From: Candidatus Omnitrophota bacterium
GTDB taxonomy: Bacteria; Omnitrophota; Gorgyraeia; Zapsychrales; Zapsychraceae
Direction: 5' to 3'
DNA: 7,694 nt
Assembly (NCBI GenBank): GCA_029567025.1
Contig: JAKQLT010000024.1
Location: 1 to 7,694, forward strand
Each line of letters opens with the position of its first letter. Position 1 is the first letter of the stretch. A program made the position numbers and the translations under genes. The notes beneath the pieces were generated by a model, which was given only the letters and a program-made list of their open reading frames with translations, did not search any database and was not told the DNA's origin. Positions 1 to 5,418 of the stretch are shown here, piece after piece.

Positions 1-237
1 TTAAAAACCGTTACAAATAATCAAAAAGAAAAATTTGACAGGGAAGTTGACGAGACGCTTTTTATCGGTAAAAAGATAATCGAGGCAAAAAAATATTTTC
101 AGGAAAGTATCTATCTGATACAGGGAACGACTCTTAATCCGATAGCGTGCGAGGCGATGAAGCCGCAGGTCGAACCGTTATTAAAAGTAATGAACGAGTG
201 GATGGACGCGGTGAGGAAGAGATACGGGATAAGTTAA
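1..237 (+). CDS. C-terminal fragment of an unrecognised protein
   Basis: The frame is open from the first base and ends at TAA 235-237, giving 78 visible residues; the start lies outside the window. The fragment is rich in Lys and Glu and looks mostly helical (for example VDETLFIGKKIIEAKKYF), ending in DAVRKRYGIS. I do not recognise the family. It lies 35 bases upstream of the MuA-type transposase on the same strand, where Mu-like phages usually carry small early genes such as ner, so a phage early protein is plausible but unproven. Its last codons (AGT TAA) match the heptad repeat that follows, so the natural C-terminus may have been changed by that repeat. No membrane segment or cysteine motif is visible. 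Confidence 0.6.
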   Translation, partial: LKTVTNNQKEKFDREVDETLFIGKKIIEAKKYFQESIYLIQGTTLNPIACEAMKPQVEPLLKVMNEWMDAVRKRYGIS

Positions 238-265
238 GAGTTAAGAGTTAAGAGTTAAGAGAGGG
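238..265 (+). repeat. GAGTTAA heptad tract 1 (4 units)
   Basis: Three perfect GAGTTAA units (238-258) are followed by a degenerate G-rich unit, GAGAGGG (259-265). A partial unit (AGTTAA, 232-237) precedes them and carries the stop codon of the upstream gene. The G-rich end merges into the ribosome binding site of the transposase, whose GTG start is at 273. Tracts 2 and 3 at 4097 and 4686 have the same unit, orientation and position directly before a start codon. Confidence 0.9.
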
Positions 266-272
266 GGAGATT

Positions 273-2075
273 GTGAAATGGATTGATTTACAGAAGATTG
301 CCGACGCTACGGGGCTTACAAAAGCCGCTATCTCAAAGAGAGCGCAAAAAGAAAACTGGATTAGTCGGGATTATAAAACCGGAAAGACAGGAGCAAAGAA
401 AAAGCAATACGATATTAAATCAATACCGGAAGAGATAACTTTAAAACTCCTTGCAAAAAACGATAATCCGGTCAAAGAACAAAACGAAATAAAAATCGAA
501 GAGGCGACTACAAAGAATAAAAAAGTAGCGTACGTTAGGTCAATAATACTCTCCGAATACGAGCGGATGAATCTGACTCTCTTTGAGTTTGTATTACTCT
601 ACAACCTCGGAAAGATTATCGCCGGCGAAAACATAAGGAGCGTTTATCCCGTATTAAGCGAACCGACAGTATCAAGATGGATAGCCGGTAAATCGCAAAA
701 AGGACTTGACGGGCTTGTTTGTAAACAGAAAATAAGTCATGGCGCAGGAGAAAAAACGCTTAACGAAGCGGAAAGAAAGTTTTTGTTTGATAACTATTTC
801 ACGACAAAACGACTGGCAATGAAAAAGGTTTATCGAATGTTAAAAGAAGAGTTCCCTAAAAACAACGCGAGTTACACTACCATTAAAAGGTACTTTAACG
901 AGTTTCCGCCCGCCGTCCATATTCAAAAAAGATATGGAAGCAATAGTTATAACGACAAAATCAATCCATACGTCGAAAGAGACAGGACTCTGTATAAAAC
1001 GCTACAACTAATAACAAGCGATCATCACAGAATGGATTGTATGGTTCGAGAAGGAAATAGCGTATTTCGACCGTGGATAACGGCTTTTCAGGATTTTAAT
1101 TCGCGGAAAATAATGGGAGTCGTTATATCGAAAAAAACGCCCTCGGCAAATACGATATTACAATCCTTACAGATTGTTATAGAGGAGTTTGGTAATCCGG
1201 ACGCGGTTTATTTTGATAACGGAAAGGATTATAAATCGAAAAAACTTAACGGTTTTGTCGTAATCTCAGATGATGAAAATATACAGATACAAGGAGTACT
1301 TGCATCGCTTGGAATCGAAGTAATATTTGCTCGTCCCTATCATGGACAATCAAAGCCTATCGAGCGATGGTTTGGAACTCTCGCGGGGGATTTTTCAAAG
1401 ACAATGCCGGGTTACGTAGGGAGCAATACGGCGGAAACTCTTGAAGAACGCAAAAGTTACTATAAAAAAGTATTGCCAAGTATAAAAATGACATTCGAGG
1501 AGTTTGAAAAAGAGATAAAAAAGTATATCGCCGACTGGAATAAAAACTGGAAACATAGCGGACTCGGAGGCAAAACGCCGGACGAGGTTTTTAACGAAGG
1601 TATGAAAAATCGAATCGGGATAACGCCGGACGAACGCGCTTTAAAAGACCTTTTTAGTACAAGTTATACCTGTAAAGTACAAAGAAACGGAGTTACCGTC
1701 AAAGGCGTATCGTATTACGCCGAAGAACTCGTACTTAATAAGTATAGTAAAAAAGAGGTTATCGTTAAACGACCTTTTAAAGACGTCGGCGTCGTGAAGG
1801 TTTATGAATTAACAGGAAAATTCATCTGTCAAGCCGTAAACGATTATTTTAAAGACAAGGGGGTAAGCGAAGAAAATATAAGAAACGCAAATAACGCAAT
1901 CAAGAAAGAAAAAGAGATTGTTAAAAAGGCTATTCAAACCAAACTCGAAAGTCATTTAAAAACATTTAACGATAGAGTTATGGAGGAAGCCCAAGCGAGT
2001 AATAAAAAAGTCTATAAGCAAAACGAAAAAGTCGTTACAAAAAAAGAATCCGTCGGGTTCTTTGTAGAAAAATAG
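273..2075 (+). CDS. Mu-like transposase A subunit (DDE integrase)
   Basis: DNA transposase of the phage Mu A family, expected to bind the element ends, nick them and join them to target DNA. The 600 residues (Mu A has 663) begin with a winged-helix-type DNA-binding segment (about 1-55, with GLTKAAISKRAQKENW). Further helix-turn-helix-like stretches follow at about 120-145 (PTVSRWI) and 195-210 (YTTIKRYF). The RNase H-like core holds a complete triad: D250 (ITSDHHRMD), D315 (VYFDNGKDY) and E364 (HGQSKPIERWFG). The last motif closely matches the Mu family pattern GQ-KP-ER-FG. A beta-barrel-like region lies at about 460-515, and the basic helical tail would correspond to the part that contacts MuB and ClpX in Mu. 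GTG 273 is chosen because GAGGGGG at 261-267 sits just upstream and the homology-like N-terminus starts there. The MuB-like gene follows 27 bases after the stop. The reading frame is intact. Confidence 0.95.
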   Translation: MKWIDLQKIADATGLTKAAISKRAQKENWISRDYKTGKTGAKKKQYDIKSIPEEITLKLLAKNDNPVKEQNEIKIEEATTKNKKVAYVRSIILSEYERMNLTLFEFVLLYNLGKIIAGENIRSVYPVLSEPTVSRWIAGKSQKGLDGLVCKQKISHGAGEKTLNEAERKFLFDNYFTTKRLAMKKVYRMLKEEFPKNNASYTTIKRYFNEFPPAVHIQKRYGSNSYNDKINPYVERDRTLYKTLQLITSDHHRMDCMVREGNSVFRPWITAFQDFNSRKIMGVVISKKTPSANTILQSLQIVIEEFGNPDAVYFDNGKDYKSKKLNGFVVISDDENIQIQGVLASLGIEVIFARPYHGQSKPIERWFGTLAGDFSKTMPGYVGSNTAETLEERKSYYKKVLPSIKMTFEEFEKEIKKYIADWNKNWKHSGLGGKTPDEVFNEGMKNRIGITPDERALKDLFSTSYTCKVQRNGVTVKGVSYYAEELVLNKYSKKEVIVKRPFKDVGVVKVYELTGKFICQAVNDYFKDKGVSEENIRNANNAIKKEKEIVKKAIQTKLESHLKTFNDRVMEEAQASNKKVYKQNEKVVTKKESVGFFVEK

Positions 2076-2089
2076 GTAGAAAAAAACAT

Positions 2090-2095
2090 GGAGGG
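2090..2095 (+). promoter_or_regulatory. Ribosome binding site deciding the muB-like start
   Basis: GGAGGG lies seven bases before ATG 2103. It overlaps an earlier in-frame ATG at 2088, which therefore cannot use it, so 2103 is taken as the start. The same ATGGAGGG arrangement recurs at 3385. Confidence 0.75.
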
Positions 2096-2102
2096 TAACA
2101 GA

Positions 2103-3044
2103 ATGCAGGAAGAAAGGTTTAAAAGGTATAATATGGAAGTTCATAACGAACTGTCGAAAAAAATCGAGGTTCTTAAATCTCGCGGTATGTCGCAAAACGC
2201 TATCAGTAATAAGATGGGAATCAGTTCCGCCGCTTTATCAAGTTATCTGTCGGGAGCGTATCCAAATCCCGAAACAATCGAGTTTAAAATCAAGACTTTT
2301 CTTGAGAGAAACGAAAGGGAGCAAGAAAAACTTGAAATTAATTACGTTCAAATCAAAGCGACTCCTTTTATCGTACAGGCGATAAACAGTTGTCAGAGAG
2401 ATAAAGACTTCGCCGTTATCGTAGGTTATACGGGAACTTCAAAGACATGGACTATCAAGAAAAAGTATCTGCCTGAAAATCCAAGCGCAATCTATATCAA
2501 ATGCAACAAATCGGCGGTCGGACAACTTTTGAGAATGATAGCGGGGACTTTGAAAATCGACATAAAAGGAAATAGTTCGTCTCTCTATGAAAAAATAATC
2601 GCCTCGGTTAAAAACAAGGACTATGTTTTGATTGTTGACGAGGCGGATTATCTAAACGAAAGATGTCTACAAATGCTACGAAATATCTCCGACGACGGAA
2701 ATATCGGAATAGCGCTTGTAGGATTACCGCGACTTGTTGAAACGATCACAAAGCAAGAGCAAGATTATCAACAACTCTTACGCCGCGTCGGGACATATCT
2801 CGACCTCAGGACTATTGGAAAATACGATATGTCGGACGCCGAGAAAATCGTTAAAGATTGTTTCCCGGAAGCAAAAAAGGAGATAATCGAAAAATATTAT
2901 TTTACTTCAAGAGGCTGTATAGGAACGCTTACAAAACTGATAGAAAAAAGTTTTGAGATAGCAAAGAACAATAACAGGGTTAACGTAGAGATTGAAGATA
3001 TAGAAAGATCTAAAGAGGTAATCTTAAGAACTATAATAATGTGA
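2103..3044 (+). CDS. Mu-like transposition protein B (AAA+ ATPase)
   Basis: ATP-dependent DNA-binding partner of the transposase, expected to capture target DNA, stimulate strand transfer and give target immunity as Mu B does. At 313 residues from ATG 2103 it is almost the same length as Mu B (312). An N-terminal lambda-repressor-like helix-turn-helix spans about 27-51 (RGMSQNAISNKMGISSAALSSYLSG), as in Mu B. The AAA+ core shows a Walker A loop, GYTGTSKT (108-115), a Walker B, VLIVDEAD (about 175-182), a sensor-like IALVGLPRL, and LLRRVG (225-230), which could hold the arginine finger. The Walker A loop has Ser where the usual GxxGxGK[TS] has its last Gly. A helical C-terminal domain follows. 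It is 27 bases downstream of the transposase, certainly in one transcript. A TnsC-type ATPase is the alternative fold relative, but the downstream genes favour a phage. Confidence 0.93.
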   Translation: MQEERFKRYNMEVHNELSKKIEVLKSRGMSQNAISNKMGISSAALSSYLSGAYPNPETIEFKIKTFLERNEREQEKLEINYVQIKATPFIVQAINSCQRDKDFAVIVGYTGTSKTWTIKKKYLPENPSAIYIKCNKSAVGQLLRMIAGTLKIDIKGNSSSLYEKIIASVKNKDYVLIVDEADYLNERCLQMLRNISDDGNIGIALVGLPRLVETITKQEQDYQQLLRRVGTYLDLRTIGKYDMSDAEKIVKDCFPEAKKEIIEKYYFTSRGCIGTLTKLIEKSFEIAKNNNRVNVEIEDIERSKEVILRTIIM

Positions 3045-3062
3045 TATCTGGGAGGGTAGATT

Positions 3063-3227
3063 ATGTCAAACGCAATAGAAAAACAAGATAAAAAGTTGAG
3101 AGAGTTTATAAAGCATTATCTTTCTGAAATAGAAAAGGCTAAGGCTTTTCTTGAAGAGCAAAGGGAGAAAAGAAGACTACTAATCTTAGAGATAAAGGCA
3201 GGTTTATATGACGCCAAAAGAATTTGA
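3063..3227 (+). CDS. Small charged helical protein (54 aa), unknown
   Basis: Starts at ATG 3063 behind a strong GGAGGG site (3051-3056), 18 bases after the muB-like stop, and ends at TGA 3225-3227. The product is rich in Lys, Glu and Leu and probably forms one long helix or coiled coil (KKLREFIKHYLSEIEKAKAF, then EEQREKRR). No family is recognised. Mu-like phages carry several small early ORFs between B and gemA, and this is in that position. It overlaps the next ORF by 20 bases, which suggests coupled translation. The good ribosome binding site and the operon spacing are the main support. Confidence 0.65.
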   Translation: MSNAIEKQDKKLREFIKHYLSEIEKAKAFLEEQREKRRLLILEIKAGLYDAKRI

Positions 3228-3381
3228 AAACTATCTTGACGATAGAGTCGGGCAGATGATGGCAAGAAACAGGGTAATAAAATATGTACCGAAAAAAAAG
3301 AATTTTTGGGAGAGGGTTAAACAATGGGTTAAAACCCATTGTTCATTAGGGCAACAACAGATAAAATCTGTTAAAAAATAA
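3208..3381 (+). CDS. Small basic protein (57 aa) with repeat-derived segment
   Basis: Runs from ATG 3208 to TAA 3379-3381. The start lies inside the end of the previous ORF, with a modest AGG site at 3200-3202. The product starts MTPKEFENYLDDRVGQMMAR and becomes strongly basic (YVPKKKNFWERVKQW). No family is recognised. The segment around KQWVKTHC is encoded by an 11-bp-stem palindrome (3320-3343) whose core also occurs inside the restriction gene at about 6645. Part of this C-terminus is therefore probably repeat-derived rather than ancestral. It sits 15 bases before the DUF3164 start and is co-oriented with the operon. Confidence 0.5.
   Translation: MTPKEFENYLDDRVGQMMARNRVIKYVPKKKNFWERVKQWVKTHCSLGQQQIKSVKK
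3320..3343 (+). repeat. GGGTTAAAACCC palindrome, copy 1 (perfect stem)
   Basis: Inverted repeat with 11 paired bases on each side (AACAATGGGTT / AACCCATTGTT) around a central AA. It lies within a small coding region and is translated as about KQWVKTHC. The core GGGTTAAAACCC recurs at 6646-6663 inside an unrelated gene and in a different codon phase, so it is a dispersed element and not a gene-specific feature. No T-tract follows, so it is not a rho-independent terminator. Confidence 0.8.
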
Positions 3382-3386
3382 AATAT

Positions 3387-3392
3387 GGAGGG
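3387..3392 (+). promoter_or_regulatory. Ribosome binding site deciding the DUF3164 start
   Basis: GGAGGG lies four bases before ATG 3397. It overlaps an in-frame upstream ATG at 3385, which would add only MEGK. The position of the site makes 3397 the better start. Confidence 0.75.
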
Positions 3393-3396
3393 TAAA

Positions 3397-3996
3397 ATGG
3401 AAAAAGAAAAGATTTTGAAAAATGACAAAGGGCAGGATGTCGCCATTTCCAATATCGATGATATAAGTTTGAGAAGACATTATCTCGTTGAAAAATTAAT
3501 TGGAAAAGCAAATAAAATAAAAAAGATACTTAACGATTATAAAGAGGAATGTGATAAAGAGGTTACAAAATACCTGAAATTCCTTGAAAGAAAAAAGAAA
3601 ACAAAGTTTGACGGATGGAAAGGCAATCTTTTATTAAACTCATTTGACAGCAAAATGAGAATCGTCAAAAATATCAATGATATTATAAGTTTTGATGAGA
3701 CTCTTAAACTTGCTAAAATGAAAATCGACGAATGTCTTAAAAACTGGTCAAACGATAACGACAACATTAAAGCTATTGTAACAAATGCTTTCAATGTTGA
3801 CAAAAAAGGTCGCGTTAATGTCGGAATGATATTGAGGTTAAAGAAAATCAAAATAGAAGATAAAGAATGGAACGAAGCCATTAAGATAATCGACGACAGT
3901 ATAAAGATAAACTCAACAAGAGAGTATTATAAGTTTCAGGTAAAAGATGATAAAGATCAATGGGAATCGATTGATTTAAACTTTTCCAAGCTTTAG
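3397..3996 (+). CDS. DUF3164 family Mu-like phage protein
   Basis: The 199-residue protein fits the DUF3164 family, which is common in the early regions of Mu-like prophages and has no settled biochemical role. Family-like signatures are an N-terminal 'planned residue then KG' segment (ILKNDKGQDVAISNI, about 6-20), then a long helical region (about 30-65). Next comes the strand-rich motif WKGNLLLNSFDSKMRIV (74-90), corresponding to the family's GGN-T--SFD stretch. A second signature is AFNVDKKGRVNVGMILRLKK (131-150), followed by helices and a C-terminal YYKFQVKDDKDQWESIDLNF. Known facts about the family stop at its association with transposable phages; a role in early replication or transposition is inference. 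It is the last gene before a 151-base non-coding stretch. Confidence 0.85.
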   Translation: MEKEKILKNDKGQDVAISNIDDISLRRHYLVEKLIGKANKIKKILNDYKEECDKEVTKYLKFLERKKKTKFDGWKGNLLLNSFDSKMRIVKNINDIISFDETLKLAKMKIDECLKNWSNDNDNIKAIVTNAFNVDKKGRVNVGMILRLKKIKIEDKEWNEAIKIIDDSIKINSTREYYKFQVKDDKDQWESIDLNFSKL

Positions 3997-4096
3997 TTCC
4001 ATATAGATTAACTCCTAATCGAAACAACTTGCGGCTTTCGTTGATTGACGCAGGTTGTCTTACAGGCTGGTAACTGTAACTGACGAGATAGCTAAA
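3997..4096 (+). other. Non-coding stretch with two consecutive hairpins
   Basis: This part of the 151-base gap has no convincing ORF. ACAACTTGCG (4024-4033) pairs with CGCAGGTTGT (4049-4058), ten pairs including one G-U wobble, around a 15-base loop. One base later TTACAG (4060-4065) pairs with CTGTAA (4074-4079), six pairs with an eight-base loop. No T-run follows, so a terminator is unlikely. A structured leader, an RNA processing site or a protein-binding site are possible readings. The remaining gap is heptad tract 2. Confidence 0.4.
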
Positions 4097-4138
4097 GAGT
4101 TAAGAGTTAAGAGTTAAGAGTTAAGAGTGGAGAGTTGA
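4097..4138 (+). repeat. GAGTTAA heptad tract 2 (6 units)
   Basis: Four perfect GAGTTAA units (4097-4124) are followed by GAGTGGA and GAGTTGA (4125-4138). The end forms TTGAGG at 4135-4140, a usable ribosome binding site seven bases before ATG 4148. Orientation, unit and degeneration toward G at the 3' end match tracts 1 and 3. Confidence 0.92.
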
Positions 4139-4147
4139 GGATAAAAT

Positions 4148-4282
4148 ATGAGCGAGAGAGAGTACCTTGAAAAAATAGCAAGACAGGTCGGAATGACTCT
4201 TGAAGAGGCTTGTACAATAATGGGTATCAAGTACGACGAGTTTGTCGAAGAGTTGGAGAAAGAAGATGGAATACAAAAATAA
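4148..4282 (+). CDS. Small protein (44 aa) coupled to gemA, unknown
   Basis: Runs from ATG 4148 to TAA 4280-4282. It begins MSEREYLEKIARQVGMTLEE and continues ACTIMGIKYDEFVEELEKED. The pattern of short helices with VGMTLEEACTIMGI resembles a small helix-turn-helix, but this is too short to assign. The likely ribosome binding site, GAGG, comes from the end of heptad tract 2. Its 3' end overlaps the gemA start by 17 bases and contains the gemA ribosome binding site (GGAG at 4254-4257), which suggests translational coupling. No family is recognised. Confidence 0.55.
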   Translation: MSEREYLEKIARQVGMTLEEACTIMGIKYDEFVEELEKEDGIQK

Positions 4283-4706
4283 TCTCAAAGATAGAAAAGT
4301 AAACAAAGAGGAAATCGCTTTAATACATGTCGCAAAGGCAAAGTTAAAACTAACTGAAGATAATTACAGAGATATATTATCGGATTTTAACGTTAGTACT
4401 TCAAAAGACCTTGATGTTCAACAATTCAATAATCTTATGAAGGTATTTGAAAAGTTGGGTTTTAAATCGACCGCAAGTAAGAATTATAAAGCGTCAAACA
4501 GATTCGTAAGCGATAAAGCATCGGAAGATCAAATCGCTATGATACGAAAACTCTGGTATGAAAGCGAAGCGGTTCGGTCAAAGACAGAGGAGGCGTTTCA
4601 GTCTTTCGTATTTAGAATAACAAAAAAAATAAGTCTTAATGTGTTAAATCACAGGGATATTGTGATGGTTGCAAAAGCGATTGGGGAGTTGAGAGTTAAG
4701 AGTTGA
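4266..4706 (+). CDS. gemA: GemA-like protein (Mu gp16 / DUF1018 family)
   Basis: The 146-residue protein matches the Mu GemA family. In Mu, GemA is an early protein reported to affect expression of host genes and DNA topology; the mechanism is poorly defined. Visible signatures are ALIHVAKAKLKLTEDNYRDI (18-37), matching the family's IH-AK--L-L-D--YR pattern, and EDQIAMIRKLW (87-97). The end is a helical FQSFVFRITKKISLNVLNHRD region (111-131). ATG 4266 is chosen over an upstream TTG at 4242 because GGAGA at 4254-4258 is well spaced and the family start fits. The stop TGA 4704-4706 and the last six codons (ELRVKS) fall inside heptad tract 3, so the C-terminus is repeat-derived. Confidence 0.88.
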   Translation: MEYKNNLKDRKVNKEEIALIHVAKAKLKLTEDNYRDILSDFNVSTSKDLDVQQFNNLMKVFEKLGFKSTASKNYKASNRFVSDKASEDQIAMIRKLWYESEAVRSKTEEAFQSFVFRITKKISLNVLNHRDIVMVAKAIGELRVKS

Positions 4707-4769
4707 GAGTGGAGAGGTAAGAGTTGAGAGTTAAGAGTTGAGAGTTAAGAGTTAAGAGTTGAGAGTGGG
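4686..4769 (+). repeat. GAGTTAA/GAGTTGA heptad tract 3 (12 units)
   Basis: Twelve consecutive heptads: mostly alternating GAGTTGA and GAGTTAA, with one GAGTGGA, one GAGGTAA and a final GAGTGGG. The first three units are translated as the end of GemA and provide its stop codon. The final unit runs into GGGAAGA and then ATG 4777, forming the ribosome binding site of the next gene. This is the longest of the three tracts. Confidence 0.95.
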
Positions 4770-4776
4770 GGGAAGA

Positions 4777-4932
4777 ATGAAGTGTAGTTATTGCGGAAAA
4801 GAAGAAGAGAGAGCTTTTGAGTTTAGGTTAAACCTTGAGGACGAGTCGGTAGTATTGTATTTTTGCAGGAAGTCAAACTGTTTTGCTAAATGGGTTAAAG
4901 AAAATACAAAAAAACTAAAAGGGATAAAATGA
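4777..4932 (+). CDS. Zinc-ribbon-like mini-protein (51 aa)
   Basis: Runs from ATG 4777 to TGA 4930-4932. Four cysteines are arranged as C3-x2-C6 and C30-x4-C35 (MKCSYCGKEE near the start, YFCRKSNCFAKW later), typical of a small treble-clef or zinc-ribbon metal site. Such proteins often bind DNA, RNA or partner proteins, but no specific family is recognised. The ribosome binding site is the G-run (4767-4772) at the end of heptad tract 3. Its stop overlaps the next start as ATGA (4929-4932), so the two genes are translationally coupled. Confidence 0.65.
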   Translation: MKCSYCGKEEERAFEFRLNLEDESVVLYFCRKSNCFAKWVKENTKKLKGIK

Positions 4933-5165
4933 ATAAAATAATAAAGATTGTTGAGAAATACGGTATTGACCAATATGTCGCATTACTCGCTTTATGCGGG
5001 ACAATTCTAAATGTATATCAGTTGAAAGTTTGCTTTTTTATCTGGTTTTTTACCAACGGTTTCTGGGCTTTTTATAACTACTTTGTTAAAAAATCTTTTT
5101 CACAGGCGGGGATGAATATAGCATACTGGATATTGTCGGTAATCGGGATTTTGACATGGAGGTAG
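4929..5165 (+). CDS. Small three-helix membrane protein, PnuC-like
   Basis: The 78-residue protein has three hydrophobic segments at about 16-31, 33-52 and 60-76, so it should sit in the inner membrane. The pattern GTILNVYQLKVCFFIWFFTN followed by W-A-FYNY and a final QA-----Y-----G---W resembles the repeat unit of PnuC/SWEET-type transporters. Short proteins of this sort occur in phages and mobile elements. A half-transporter acting as an oligomer is inference, and nicotinamide riboside or a related substrate is not shown. The start overlaps the previous stop (ATGA). The GGAGGT at its 3' end (5158-5163) serves the next gene. Confidence 0.65.
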   Translation: MNKIIKIVEKYGIDQYVALLALCGTILNVYQLKVCFFIWFFTNGFWAFYNYFVKKSFSQAGMNIAYWILSVIGILTWR

Positions 5166-5169
5166 GGAA

Positions 5170-5418
5170 ATGCAAGATAAACAAAGTTTTGAAGAGTTGC
5201 TAAATAAATTTAGAAGCGATGAGAGACCGGAGAAGATCCGCGAGTATTCCGAGATTTTGGAGAGTGATAAAATACTCGATAAATGGGACTTTAAGACGGT
5301 TTACAGGAATCTTACGGAAGAACAAAAGTTTAACGGCGTATTGAATGTATTCCGGGCTTTGACTAAAAGCGGGAAAGGGGTTAAGGAGATATTGAGGATA
5401 TTGGAGAAATCGGAGTGA
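5170..5418 (+). CDS. Unknown 82-aa protein in early operon
   Basis: Runs from ATG 5170 to TGA 5416-5418, with GGAGG (5158-5162) upstream. The product is soluble-looking, acidic at the N-terminus and basic at the C-terminus, and probably all helical (QSFEELLNKFRSDERPEKIR at the start, then TKSGKGVKEILRILEKSE at the end). No family is recognised. It overlaps the methyltransferase-like gene through GTGA (5415-5418), so the two are likely translated together. It could be a small partner of that protein, but the sequence gives no direct support for this. Confidence 0.65.
   Translation: MQDKQSFEELLNKFRSDERPEKIREYSEILESDKILDKWDFKTVYRNLTEEQKFNGVLNVFRALTKSGKGVKEILRILEKSE

Noticed and set aside
273..3044. 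TnsB/TnsC pair of a Tn7-like or CRISPR-associated transposon
   Set aside because: The DDE transposase plus AAA+ ATPase could fit. But the protein lengths, the N-terminal helix-turn-helix of the ATPase and the following DUF3164 and GemA genes are Mu-phage hallmarks, and no TniQ, TnsA or Cas gene is present.
3320..3343. Terminator after the small ORFs
   Set aside because: The stem is strong, but the loop is only two bases unless pairs open, and no T-run follows. The same core occurs inside another gene.
3999..4073. Short open frame in the gap after DUF3164
   Set aside because: It has no ATG or GTG start and no ribosome binding site, and it covers the hairpin region. Structure explains it better.
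4020..4090. tRNA gene
   Set aside because: The two hairpins do not make a cloverleaf: there is no acceptor stem, no TTCGAAT-type T arm and no recognisable anticodon arm.
4097..4769. CRISPR array
   Set aside because: The repeats are contiguous seven-base units with no unique spacers.
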